From Marispirochaeta aestuarii (GTDB lineage: Bacteria > Spirochaetota > Spirochaetia > JC444 > Marispirochaetaceae), in NCBI RefSeq assembly GCF_002087085.1, contig NZ_MWQY01000016.1, positions 1-64,000 of the forward strand: 64,000 nt of DNA. Reading direction: 5' to 3'. Within the stretch, counting starts at the first letter, position 1, and every line of letters begins with the position of its first letter. The notes below the pieces were generated by a model that searched no databases, was not told the DNA's origin, and saw nothing but the letters and a program-made list of their open reading frames with translations. The position numbers and the translations under genes are program-made. Shown here one piece after another: positions 16,973-25,338 of the stretch.

Positions 16973-17964
16973 CCCGACCGGAACAGCGGCGGGGGATTTT
17001 TCTTCTCGGGGGACTCTTTCTTCTTCTCTTTGCCCTGTCCCTCCTTGTGGGGCGTTTTCCCACCGCCGGGTTTCTGTTTCCCGGGGATCTTCTTCGTGAC
17101 CCCTTGAGTCTGAGGGTTTTTCTGCGTCTGAGGCTTCCCAGAGTGCTGAGTGCCTCCCTTCTGGGGGCCGCCCTGGCGGCTTCGGGCTGCGCTTTTCAGA
17201 TGCTCTTCAGGAACCCCCTGGTGGAGCCGGGTTTTCTGGGGGTGAGTCAGGGTGCGGCCTTCGGCGCGGCCCTGGCAATTCTGCTATTCCCCCGGCTTCC
17301 CGGCGGGGTGCAGCTGTCTGCGGTACTTTTTTCCCTGGGGGGACTCTTTCTCTCCTACAGGGTGGCCAGCAGCATCCGCTTCGGCGGCTGGGTAATCCGC
17401 ATGGTAATCTCCGGCCTTGCCGTATCCGCCCTGTTTACCTCCGGTGTCGGTGTGCTCAAATATATGGCGGATCCCCTGTCCCAGCTGCAGGAGATGACCT
17501 TCTGGATGCTCGGCGGGCTTGCGGGAACGACCTGGCAGACGACCCTGTCAATGCTGCTTCTTTCCCTCCCGGCCCTGGTGGTTCTGTATCTCTTCCGGTG
17601 GCGGCTTAATATCCTCAGTCTGGATGATCTTACCTCCTTTTCCATGGGGGCCGATCCTTTCAGGGAGCGGATGCTGCTCCTTGTGGCGGCTTCCGTGGCC
17701 ACCGCCGGGGTTACCGCCGCGGCGGGTATAGTGGGATGGGTGGGGCTCCTGGTTCCCCACGCGGCGCGCCGGGTTTTCGGAGCCGAGGGGAGTCTCTCCC
17801 TCCCGGCATCCATGCTCCTTGGGGCGGTCATGCTGCTTGTCTGTGACGGAATTGCCCGGGCGCTGCTTCCCTTCGAGATACCCCTGGGGATTCTAACCTC
17901 CCTGCTCGGAGCAGGGCTCTTTATTCTGCTTTTATCCTCCGGCCAGGTGAGGTTCCGCCGATGA
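16969..17964 (+). CDS. ABC transporter permease (FecCD/BtuC family)
   Basis: 331 residues and about nine to ten hydrophobic membrane spans. The family signature blocks are ASGCAFQMLFRNPLVEPGFLG (N-terminal half), FWMLGGLAG in the middle, and GWVGLLVPHAAR in the cytoplasmic loop that contacts the ATPase. It starts with TTG overlapping the binding-protein stop (TTGA) and its own stop overlaps the ATPase start (ATGA). It would work as a dimer with two ATPase subunits to import the ligand of the preceding binding protein. Confidence 0.9.
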   Translation: MTRPEQRRGIFLLGGLFLLLFALSLLVGRFPTAGFLFPGDLLRDPLSLRVFLRLRLPRVLSASLLGAALAASGCAFQMLFRNPLVEPGFLGVSQGAAFGAALAILLFPRLPGGVQLSAVLFSLGGLFLSYRVASSIRFGGWVIRMVISGLAVSALFTSGVGVLKYMADPLSQLQEMTFWMLGGLAGTTWQTTLSMLLLSLPALVVLYLFRWRLNILSLDDLTSFSMGADPFRERMLLLVAASVATAGVTAAAGIVGWVGLLVPHAARRVFGAEGSLSLPASMLLGAVMLLVCDGIARALLPFEIPLGILTSLLGAGLFILLLSSGQVRFRR

Positions 17965-18740
17965 GCGCCTTTGCCATACGGAAGTTGAGCTTCTCCTATC
18001 ATGCCGATACGGAGCGTCCCGGCCTTTTTACGGACTTCAGCCTGGATATCGAAGCCCAGCGGGTTACCGCCGTCCTCGGGCCCAACGGTTCGGGAAAGAG
18101 TACCATCCTGAGTCTTCTGCTGGGCTATCTGCGCCCCCACAGGGGGAGTATCGCGCTTTTCGGTCAGCGTCTGGAGGGCTACTCCCGGACTGAGCTTGGA
18201 CGTCACATCGGCTTTGTTTCCCAGAGCGGAAGCCTGCCCTTTAATTATCCGGTGCTTGAATACCTGCTGTTAGGACGGGCTTCACGGATAGCCCTCTGGG
18301 AGACACCCACACGGAAGGACCTGGAGGCCGTAAAGGAAGCCGCCGGGAAGGCAGGCATTGAAAAGCTCGTTAAGAGAAACGTGCAGGAGCTTTCCGCCGG
18401 AGAACTGCAACTGGTGGCCATCGCCCGGGCCCTTGCCCAGGAACCGAAGATCCTTCTGCTGGATGAACCAACCAGTCATCTGGATCCTGCCAACGCCCTG
18501 CTCATTTTTCGCCTGATGCGTCGGCTTTCACAGGAGGGGCTCACGGTTCTGTTTACGACCCATGATCCCCTGCACGCCCGTCAGGCGGCACAGCGGGCCG
18601 TTCTGTTGAAGCAGGGAAGGCTTCTCTTTTCCGGGGATGCCGCTGAGGGGCTGACTGCGGAGCGGCTCAATACTCTCTACGGGGTCTCCTTTCAGGAGGC
18701 CAGGATAGGCGGCGAGGCCTTTCCCTTTCTGGTGCTCTAA
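17961..18740 (+). CDS. ABC transporter ATPase (FepC/BtuD-type)
   Basis: 259 residues with all nucleotide-binding motifs: Walker A GPNGSGKST, Q-loop FVSQ, signature LSAGELQLVAIARAL (the usual LSGGE is LSAGE), Walker B ILLLDEPTSHLD and the switch His in FTTHD. It is the last gene of the importer operon, coupled to the permease by ATGA. Its stop overlaps by 4 bp the stop of the convergent carbamate kinase gene. Confidence 0.92.
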   Translation: MSAFAIRKLSFSYHADTERPGLFTDFSLDIEAQRVTAVLGPNGSGKSTILSLLLGYLRPHRGSIALFGQRLEGYSRTELGRHIGFVSQSGSLPFNYPVLEYLLLGRASRIALWETPTRKDLEAVKEAAGKAGIEKLVKRNVQELSAGELQLVAIARALAQEPKILLLDEPTSHLDPANALLIFRLMRRLSQEGLTVLFTTHDPLHARQAAQRAVLLKQGRLLFSGDAAEGLTAERLNTLYGVSFQEARIGGEAFPFLVL

Positions 18741-19681
18741 TCCGGAACAATACGGGTACCGCCCCGTCCATCTATTGCTTCCGCCAGATGTTCAGGATCG
18801 GTGATTATACCGTTCTTTCCGCTGGCCTCAACGAACTCGACCATGGCCTCGATTTTCGGCAGCATGCTTCCCCTGGCAAAATGCCCTGCCTCAATATAAG
18901 CCTTTGCCTCGGAGACACTGATCTCGTCCAGGGATTTCTGCTCGGGTTTACCGAAATTCAGGCAGACCTTCTCCACCGCCGTAGATATTACGAAGAGATC
19001 GGCCGCAAGGCTCCGGGCAAGAAGACTTGCCGCCAGGTCCTTGTCGATAACCGCCTCTACCCCCACGTAGTGGTCCTGGTCGTCCCGGATTACCGGAATT
19101 CCGCCGCCTCCCGCAGCGATGGTAATGGTACCGCTCTCCACCAGCTGACGGATAACATCGAGTTCCAGGATTTCCACCGGACGGGGCGAGGGAACAACCC
19201 TTCGCCAGCCGCGGCCGGCATCCTCCGCCACGGACCATCCGTCTTTCTTCATGTGCATCCTGGCCTCTTTCTCGTCCATGAAGGAACCGATGGGCTTTGT
19301 GGGCGCCCGGAAGGAGGGGTCGTTCCGATCGACAACAACTTCCGTTACGACCGTACTCACATTCCTGATCTGATGCAGCCCGCCCAGGACGTTTCTCACT
19401 GCTGTCTGGATATTGTAGCCCAGGGCACCCTGGGTATCGGCGACGCAGGAGTCCAGTGGCACCATGTGAAGTTCGTTCTTGGCTATTTCTGCCCTGCGAA
19501 GGATAAATCCAACCTGCGGACCGTTACCGTGGACGATTGCCAGGCGATTCTCAGAGACAATCAGGGAGGCCATGTTTCTGGCCGTGGCATAGGCCGCCTC
19601 GTACTGGGCCGGGACGGTAACATGTTTCGGGTCGCTGATCAGCGAGTTACCGCCGATGGCGACAACAATGGTTTTACTCAT
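18737..19681 (-). CDS. arcC: Carbamate kinase
   Basis: A 314-residue amino-acid-kinase-fold protein with IVVAIGGNSLI at the N-terminus, IVHGNGPQVGFI, the VPLDSCVADTQGALGY block and AAGGGGIPVI, all typical of ArcC. It converts carbamoyl phosphate and ADP to ATP, carbamate and thus CO2 plus ammonia. In this locus it is the energy-recovery step for nitrogen released from purines, with the carbamoyltransferase-like YgeW encoded at the far end. It lies 6 bp downstream of the adenine deaminase gene in the same operon. E. coli has the equivalent yqeA in its purine cluster. Confidence 0.95.
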   Translation of the reverse strand: MSKTIVVAIGGNSLISDPKHVTVPAQYEAAYATARNMASLIVSENRLAIVHGNGPQVGFILRRAEIAKNELHMVPLDSCVADTQGALGYNIQTAVRNVLGGLHQIRNVSTVVTEVVVDRNDPSFRAPTKPIGSFMDEKEARMHMKKDGWSVAEDAGRGWRRVVPSPRPVEILELDVIRQLVESGTITIAAGGGGIPVIRDDQDHYVGVEAVIDKDLAASLLARSLAADLFVISTAVEKVCLNFGKPEQKSLDEISVSEAKAYIEAGHFARGSMLPKIEAMVEFVEASGKNGIITDPEHLAEAIDGRGGTRIVPD

Positions 19682-19687
19682 ACTCTG

Positions 19688-21412
19688 CTACTCCGCATTG
19701 ATATTGATAAATTCAAAGTTTGTAACATCAAAAAGACCCATATCCGTGAGCTTGAGCTCCGGAATTACCGGCAGGGCCAGGAAGGAGAGGCTCATGAAGG
19801 GGTCCACCTGGGGATTGACCCGGAGGGCCTCGTAGGCTGTCCGGTTGATTCTGCTCAGGCGCTGGTTCAGCTGGTCCGCCCCTTCATTGGACATGAGTCC
19901 CGCTATGGGCAGGGGCAGCGTATCGAGCACCTTGCCTTCCCTGACGGCGCACATTCCACCGCCGCAGGATATCAGCTCCCTTGCGGCAGTCAGCATGTCC
20001 CGGTCGTTGTCACCGATTATGATCAGGTTATGGGAGTCATGGGCGATTGTGGTAGCCAGCGCGCCGTTTTTCAGCTGGAAGCCTTCCACCAGGCCAAGAC
20101 CGATATTTCCGCTCCCCCGGTGCCGCTCGATGACTGCGAGCTTAAGGATGTCCAGCTTCTCCCGGTGAACAAAGAAACCCTGCTCGTCGATGTACACCTT
20201 GCGCACCGCTTTTTCTGTAATCAGGTTCCCCGGATGCAGATGGATAACGTTGACCAGATCTCCCCGCAGCTTCAGCCGAAAACTCTCCTGTGAGAGCTCC
20301 CCGACCTTGACGCTTCCGGATACCCTGCTGATGTCCGGGGTGTTGACAGCGAAGAGGGCTTCCTGATTCCTGGCCACCAGGACGCCCCTCTTGTATACCT
20401 GCTGCACCGTGAAGTGCCGCAGGTTGTCCACCACAATCATGTCTGCGTCAAATCCCGGAGCCAGGGCTCCCTTGCGGGCGAGACCGTAGCCTTCGGCGGC
20501 GTTGAGGGTCCCCATCTGTATGGCCGTCAGGGGATCCAGCCCGTTTTCAATGGCAAGGCGCAGGCTGTGGTCGATATGTCCCTCGCTAAGGATCTGTTCG
20601 GGCTGTTTATCGTCGGTGCAGAAGGAACAGTAACGGGAGGTGTGAGGGCCGACCCCCTTTATCAGGGTGGAAAGGTTGCGGGCGGCCGAACCCTCGCGAA
20701 TCAGAATACGCATCCCGATCCGCAGCCGGTCACGCATCTCGTCCAGGGTGGAGCATTCGTGGTCGGTCTGGATTCCCGCAGCCCGGTAGGCATTCAAACC
20801 CCTGCCTTCCAGCATGGGGCCGTGGCCGTCGATGGGTTTGTTTCTTTTTGCCGCCAGGGCGATTTTCGCCAGAATGCCCTCATCCCCCGCTGCAACGGAA
20901 GGGTAGTCCATGACCTCTCCCAGGCCCAGGACCGCATCGTCGTCTATCAGTTCTTCCAGAGCTGCAGCGTCCAGCACGGCACCGGCGTTTTCAAAGGAGG
21001 TGGAGGGAACGCAGGAGGGCAGCATGAAATAGACATCCAGGGGGGCCTTTTTCGCCGCACTGATCATGTAGCGTATTCCCTCAAGGCCGGCCACATTGGC
21101 AATCTCGTGGGGGTCCGCGATTACTGTTGTGGTTCCCCGGGGGACCACCAGCCGGGCGAACTGCTCGGGAGAGACCAGGGATGACTCTATATGAACATGG
21201 CTGTCGATCAGACCCGGGAGCAGATAGGCTCCGTTCAGGTCAAGCTCCTTTCTTCCTTCGTAGGCTCCGATACCGGCTATTACGCCCTGGTCAACCGCCA
21301 GACTCCCGTCGCTTACCTCGTGGGTGTGGACATTCACAATACGGGCATTCTGCAGTACAAGATCAGCCTTTCGCCGGCCCGCGGCAACATCGATCAACCT
21401 TTTCAAATCCAT
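19688..21412 (-). CDS. ade: Adenine deaminase (amidohydrolase family)
   Basis: 574 residues from ATG 21412; longer starts lack a ribosome site, while AGGGG precedes this one. The metal-binding motif is LPGLIDSHVHIESS, with a following PRGTTTVIADPHEIANV. The middle contains LGLGEVMDYPSV, GHGP and the CSFCTDDKQPEQI segment. The C-terminal Ade domain has TTIAHDSHNLIIIGDND and CGGGMCAV. This is the bacterial two-metal adenine deaminase giving hypoxanthine and ammonia, the entry of adenine into the xanthine pathway encoded here. It is divergent from the purine permease and co-transcribed with arcC. Confidence 0.95.
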   Translation of the reverse strand: MDLKRLIDVAAGRRKADLVLQNARIVNVHTHEVSDGSLAVDQGVIAGIGAYEGRKELDLNGAYLLPGLIDSHVHIESSLVSPEQFARLVVPRGTTTVIADPHEIANVAGLEGIRYMISAAKKAPLDVYFMLPSCVPSTSFENAGAVLDAAALEELIDDDAVLGLGEVMDYPSVAAGDEGILAKIALAAKRNKPIDGHGPMLEGRGLNAYRAAGIQTDHECSTLDEMRDRLRIGMRILIREGSAARNLSTLIKGVGPHTSRYCSFCTDDKQPEQILSEGHIDHSLRLAIENGLDPLTAIQMGTLNAAEGYGLARKGALAPGFDADMIVVDNLRHFTVQQVYKRGVLVARNQEALFAVNTPDISRVSGSVKVGELSQESFRLKLRGDLVNVIHLHPGNLITEKAVRKVYIDEQGFFVHREKLDILKLAVIERHRGSGNIGLGLVEGFQLKNGALATTIAHDSHNLIIIGDNDRDMLTAARELISCGGGMCAVREGKVLDTLPLPIAGLMSNEGADQLNQRLSRINRTAYEALRVNPQVDPFMSLSFLALPVIPELKLTDMGLFDVTNFEFININAE

Positions 21413-21438
21413 TATATAACCCCTTGTATGTATCCTAC

Positions 21439-21467
21439 AGAATAGCGCCCCTTTTTCGCAGGGGCAA
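21439..21467 (-). promoter_or_regulatory. Promoter of ade-arcC with internal inverted repeat
   Basis: On the minus strand, TTGCCC (21467-21462), a 17-bp spacer and TATTCT (21444-21439). An inverted repeat GCCCC...GGGGC (21447-21451 and 21461-21465) sits inside the promoter and overlaps the -35, so a repressor or RNA hairpin could act there. Confidence 0.5.
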
Positions 21468-21507
21468 ACTTTTTTTACTCTTTCAAGGCTCTGAGAAAAA
21501 AATTGCG

Positions 21508-21536
21508 TTGCACTACTCTTGCCCTGCGGGTAAACT
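21508..21536 (+). promoter_or_regulatory. Promoter of the purine permease gene
   Basis: TTGCAC (21508-21513), a 17-bp spacer and TAAACT (21531-21536), about 54 bp ahead of the permease ATG. It is divergent from the ade promoter, whose -35 lies about 40 bp away. No purine-riboswitch core was seen in the short leader. Confidence 0.5.
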
Positions 21537-21589
21537 GATATCTGATCGGTTCCGTTTTGGGGACACAAAAATTATTGCAGGGAGAGAGT

Positions 21590-22879
21590 ATGGAAAAGTT
21601 CTTTCAACTGAAAGCGAACAACACCACAGTTCGCACGGAGGTTATCGCCGGTATTACCACATTTCTGACGATGGCCTACATCCTGGCGGTTAACCCGGGA
21701 ATTCTGTCCGCCGCGGGAATGCCTGCCGATTCGGTCTTTACCGCTACGGCAGTCGCATCGCTTATCGCGACCCTTGTTATGGCGCTGTTTGCCAAGCTGC
21801 CCTTCGCACTGGCTCCGGGTATGGGGCTGAACGCCTTCTTTGCCTTCGCTGTTGTTCTCGGTATGGGATACAGCTGGCAGTTCGCCCTGACGGCGGTATT
21901 TCTCGAAGGTATCATCTTCATCGTTCTGACTTTCCTGAACATCCGCGAAGCCATCATTAACCTGATTCCAATGAATATCAAACGGGCAATCTCCGTTGGT
22001 ATCGGACTCTTCATTGCCTTTATCGGCATGCAGAACGCCGGAATCATCGTTAACAACGATGCGACCCTGGTGGGACTCGGTTCCCTGGCTAATCCCGCTG
22101 CTCTTCTGGCGGTAATCGGCCTTATAATTACCGGTGTCATGATCGCCTACAAAGTCAAAGGCGCCCTTTTGTGGGGAATCCTCATTTCTACGGTTGTCGG
22201 CATCCCCATGGGTGTTACCAGCCTGGAAGGATTCAAGCTGATGGCAGCTCCCCCGTCCCTGGGACCCATACTCTTCAAGTTTGATTTCGCGAACATCTTC
22301 AGCTTTGATATGCTGATCGTCCTCTTCACCTTCCTGTTTGTCGATATGTTCGATACGGTAGGCACCCTGATCGGTGTATCCACCAAGGCAGGTATCCTCC
22401 AGGCTGACGGTTCCATCCCCCGGGCAAAGCAGGCCCTTTTTGCCGACGCCGTTGGAACCACCGTTGGTGCCATGCTGGGAACCTCCACGGTAACTACCTA
22501 CGTAGAGAGCGCAGCTGGTGTTGAAGAGGGTGGACGTACCGGTCTTACCGCTCTTGTTACCGCAGCCATGTTCTTCCTGGCTCTTTTCTTCAGCCCCGTC
22601 TTCCTGCTGGTACCCGGAGCCGCAACTGCCCCGGCCCTGATCCTGGTGGGTGTTTTCATGATGAGCCCGGTAAAAGAGATCGAATTTACCGAGATTACCG
22701 AAGCTGTCCCCGCTTTCCTGGCGATCGTTATGATGCCCCTGGCCTACAGTATAGCCGAAGGTATCGTATGGGGCCTTACTTCATGGGTAATTCTTAAAGT
22801 CCTCAGCGGCCGCACCAAAGAAGTAGGTATCGCTACCTACATTGTAGCCGCAGTCTTCATTCTGAAATTCTTCCTCTAG
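21590..22879 (+). CDS. Purine (hypoxanthine/guanine/adenine) permease, NCS2/AzgA family
   Basis: 429 residues from the ATG behind GGAGAGAG; an upstream in-frame start is less likely. Twelve to fourteen hydrophobic segments. AzgA/PbuG-type landmarks are MAYILAVNPGIL, ALAPGMGLNAFFAF, FLFVDMFDTVGTL and GTSTVTTYVESAAGVEEGGRTG. It is a proton-driven purine importer that would supply adenine deaminase, encoded divergently, and the xanthine dehydrogenases. Related NCS2 xanthine/urate transporters (XanQ, UacT) look different in these loops, so hypoxanthine/guanine/adenine is the better guess. A strong terminator follows. Confidence 0.92.
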   Translation: MEKFFQLKANNTTVRTEVIAGITTFLTMAYILAVNPGILSAAGMPADSVFTATAVASLIATLVMALFAKLPFALAPGMGLNAFFAFAVVLGMGYSWQFALTAVFLEGIIFIVLTFLNIREAIINLIPMNIKRAISVGIGLFIAFIGMQNAGIIVNNDATLVGLGSLANPAALLAVIGLIITGVMIAYKVKGALLWGILISTVVGIPMGVTSLEGFKLMAAPPSLGPILFKFDFANIFSFDMLIVLFTFLFVDMFDTVGTLIGVSTKAGILQADGSIPRAKQALFADAVGTTVGAMLGTSTVTTYVESAAGVEEGGRTGLTALVTAAMFFLALFFSPVFLLVPGAATAPALILVGVFMMSPVKEIEFTEITEAVPAFLAIVMMPLAYSIAEGIVWGLTSWVILKVLSGRTKEVGIATYIVAAVFILKFFL

Positions 22880-22914
22880 GGATTTTCTGAAACTGATTCT
22901 GACAGCATTATTTC

Positions 22915-22948
22915 TGTGCCGCGGGAAACCGCGGCACATTTTATTTTT
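22915..22948 (+). terminator. Rho-independent terminator of the purine permease gene
   Basis: A perfect 10-bp stem TGTGCCGCGG / CCGCGGCACA with a GAAA tetraloop, followed directly by TTTTATTTTT. It lies 36 bp after the permease stop. Confidence 0.95.
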
Positions 22949-23089
22949 GGGTACCTGAAAACTAATATCATGTTTATAGAGGTGCCTTTATGTTGTGCTG
23001 GGCAACGCCGCTTTTAAATGTTATTATGTAATGACAATAGCATATGATAGGCTGTTGATTTTTTTGATTCTGTAAAAGAGGAGTTCCCT

Positions 23090-23968
23090 ATGGGTTCGCA
23101 TGTCAATGTTTCGGTTGTGGGGATAGGTATCATGGGCTCCGCCATAGCCGGCCGTCTGTTGGAAGTCGGACATCAAGTAACTGTATTCGATATTGATCGG
23201 AAAAGGCTCGATGCGATGAGTGCCCTGGGCGCCAGTACCGCGGGGTCCCCCGCCGAGGCTGCCGACGCCGCTGATTACATCATAACAAGCCTGAATACCG
23301 CGGCGATAGTGCGCTCCGCCGTTTTCGGACCCGGCGGCATTGCCGAGTCGGCTTCCGGAGACAAGATGCTGATAGATATGTCCTCCATCGATCCCGCTGC
23401 CACCCGTGAAATGGCCCGGGAACTTGAAGCGACTTCGGGGATGGCCTGGGTGGACGCCCCCCTCTCCGGCGGAGCGCCGAAGGCGAAGCTCGGGCAGCTG
23501 ACGGTTATGGCCGGCGGGAGTGCAGAAAATGTAGGGAGGGCCAGGGCGGTTATGGACTCCCTGTGTGCCAATTACAGCCACATGGGACCCTCCGGAGCGG
23601 GGCAGACCACGAAGCTGGTGAACCAGGTTCTCTGCGCCCTGGGTTTTCAGGCCGTTGCGGAGGCCGTCAGGATCGCTGAAGCCGGAGGCGTGGATGCCGC
23701 AAGGATTCCCGCCGCCCTTGCCGGTGGACGGGCGGACAGCAGTATTCTGCAGGAGTTCGGCCCTAAAATGGCGGCCCGGGATTACAGCCCCACCGGCCGA
23801 ATCGACAATATGCTGAAGGACCTTGAAGCAGTTCAGAGTTTCGCAATGGGAGAACGTCTGCCTCTCCCCCTGACCGGGGCGGTTACCGAGCTGCACCGCC
23901 TCTTTGTAGCTGCAGGAATAGGCCCCGAGGATACCGCGGCAATGATGAAGCAGTTTGAGGGCTTCTGA
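23090..23968 (+). CDS. NAD(P)-dependent beta-hydroxyacid dehydrogenase (3-hydroxyisobutyrate / tartronate-semialdehyde reductase family)
   Basis: 292 residues. The N-terminal Rossmann motif is VVGIGIMGSAIAGRLLEVGH. The substrate loop is DAPLSGGAPKAKLGQ (family DAPVSGG..GA). The catalytic lysine is in GAGQTTKLVNQ and the C-terminal helical domain is complete. The family reduces or oxidises small 3-hydroxyacids; GlxR (tartronate semialdehyde reductase) and 3-hydroxyisobutyrate dehydrogenase are the closest known roles. It opens a five-gene block of oxidoreductases set between the purine permease and the hydantoinase operon. A role with three-carbon products of purine breakdown is possible but unproven. 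Strong AGAGGAG ribosome site. Confidence 0.88.
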   Translation: MGSHVNVSVVGIGIMGSAIAGRLLEVGHQVTVFDIDRKRLDAMSALGASTAGSPAEAADAADYIITSLNTAAIVRSAVFGPGGIAESASGDKMLIDMSSIDPAATREMARELEATSGMAWVDAPLSGGAPKAKLGQLTVMAGGSAENVGRARAVMDSLCANYSHMGPSGAGQTTKLVNQVLCALGFQAVAEAVRIAEAGGVDAARIPAALAGGRADSSILQEFGPKMAARDYSPTGRIDNMLKDLEAVQSFAMGERLPLPLTGAVTELHRLFVAAGIGPEDTAAMMKQFEGF

Positions 23969-23970
23969 GG

Positions 23971-24288
23971 ATGTACACGAGAAGCGCGATCTTCGAAGGC
24001 CGTATTCTTCCGGGAAAGGAGGATGAGTTTTATTCCGCGGTTCAGGAGCGGCTCCTCCCCGCCTGGCGGCAGATGCTCCATGCCACGGATGTCCGGCTTT
24101 TCAGGCCCCTGCGCCGGGACGACGGAACGGCCGAGGTGTTTCTGGTGCAGGAAATCGACTACCCGTCCCTGGAGGCAATCGACGAGGCTCTATCCTCCCC
24201 CCGCCGGGAAAAGGCCTCTGAAGCCCTGAAATCCGTTCAACACCTTTACGAGGGACGGCATTACCATTATGTATATAAGAAGCTGTAA
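23971..24288 (+). CDS. Small dimeric alpha/beta-barrel (ABM/Dabb-like) protein
   Basis: 105 residues, two bases after the dehydrogenase stop. It shows the length and alternation of a ferredoxin-like dimeric alpha/beta barrel: a first strand (SAIFEGRILPGKEDEF), a helix, a central strand (AEVFLVQEIDY) and a final HYHYVYKKL. Such proteins are often accessory isomerases or monooxygenase-like enzymes in sugar-acid and aromatic catabolic operons. No catalytic residue can be named. Being between two dehydrogenases, it probably takes part in the same pathway. Confidence 0.75.
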   Translation: MYTRSAIFEGRILPGKEDEFYSAVQERLLPAWRQMLHATDVRLFRPLRRDDGTAEVFLVQEIDYPSLEAIDEALSSPRREKASEALKSVQHLYEGRHYHYVYKKL

Positions 24289-24322
24289 GACCCTATAAAT
24301 GATTTTAGCTGGAGTTAATGCG

Positions 24323-25291
24323 ATGTTTATTCTGGAACCCAACCTTCATGAACGTGTCCCTGGAGTATTTGATGAATCGGGAATGGTTAAAGCGCTTCTT
24401 CCCTGGACTGAATGGAAGAAGATGCTCGAGCTGCAAAAAAAGGAGAAGGTCAAGTGTTTTGTAATAAGCCACGAGCCCTATCCGGAGGAGTTCTACCGGG
24501 GTCTTGAAAAAGGCTCCCTGCTCATACGCTATGGTGTTGGGTATGATGCTGTCCCTGTAGAATTATGCCGGGAGCTTGGTATTCTCGTAGCGAATACGCC
24601 GGGGACTCTTGACCAGTCGGTGGCTGAACATGCAGCTGCGCTCATGCTGGCTGCGGCACGGCATATCGTTACCCTTGATCGGGAGGTTAAATCCGGAGGA
24701 TGGAACCCGGTAATGGCCCGGGAGCTCAGAGGCCAGACCCTCGCGCTTATCGGTTTCGGAAAAATCGGCCGCACCCTGGCGTCCATAGCAAAGTTCGGTC
24801 TTGGTATGCGAATAGTCGCTTTTGATATCAATGAAGGAATCCACAGCTCTTTTCCCGATCTTTTTGATGAGTTCACCACAAGTTTTAAAGAGGCTGTTTC
24901 AGATGCTGATTTTGTCTCCCTTCACATGAATCTCAATCCCCATACGCGGGGATTTCTCAATGCCGAAAGGCTGGAGTATTTCAAATCCGGATCCGTACTC
25001 ATCAATACTGCCCGGGGGGGAGTTGTAAATGAACAGGATTTATTTTCCGCTCTGAAGGACGGCAGACTCGCCTGTGCTGCCCTGGATGTTACCGCAGCGG
25101 AACCCTATGTTCCCCTTCCCGGTGCGGACCTGCGTACCCTGAGCAATGTAATCATGACTCCCCATGTGGCGTCCAATACAGGGGCTGCCAATCGGCGTAT
25201 TGCTGAATCCTGTATAGAAAATGCAAAAAAGTACGGACAGGGGAAATTATCGGAATTGACCCTGATTCCTGAACTGCAGGATCTGGTGTAA
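24323..25291 (+). CDS. D-isomer-specific 2-hydroxyacid dehydrogenase
   Basis: 322 residues from ATG 24323, which has GGAG eight bases upstream; an ATG at 24299 has none. Features in order: a catalytic-domain start, GVGYDAVPVELCRELGILVANTPG (written here only as family landmark GVGYDAV...VANTPG), the NAD motif GFGKIGRTLA, INTARGGVVNEQDL with the catalytic Arg, and ALDVTAAEP with the Glu. The last is TPHVASNTGAAN, with His as acid/base. Family members include glyoxylate/hydroxypyruvate reductase, phosphoglycerate dehydrogenase and D-lactate dehydrogenase. The substrate is undetermined; a C2-C4 hydroxyacid is likely. Confidence 0.88.
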   Translation: MFILEPNLHERVPGVFDESGMVKALLPWTEWKKMLELQKKEKVKCFVISHEPYPEEFYRGLEKGSLLIRYGVGYDAVPVELCRELGILVANTPGTLDQSVAEHAAALMLAAARHIVTLDREVKSGGWNPVMARELRGQTLALIGFGKIGRTLASIAKFGLGMRIVAFDINEGIHSSFPDLFDEFTTSFKEAVSDADFVSLHMNLNPHTRGFLNAERLEYFKSGSVLINTARGGVVNEQDLFSALKDGRLACAALDVTAAEPYVPLPGADLRTLSNVIMTPHVASNTGAANRRIAESCIENAKKYGQGKLSELTLIPELQDLV

Positions 25292-25338
25292 GATTCTGTA
25301 ATTCAGACGGTGTTTTATAAGAAAGAAATGGAGGACGT

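Noticed and set aside
18788-20293. A 501-codon plus-strand open frame across arcC and ade
   Set aside because: Antisense to both conserved genes; no family features or ribosome site.
21413-21589. A purine riboswitch before the purine permease
   Set aside because: The leader after the predicted promoter is only about 50 nt and lacks the three-way-junction core sequence.
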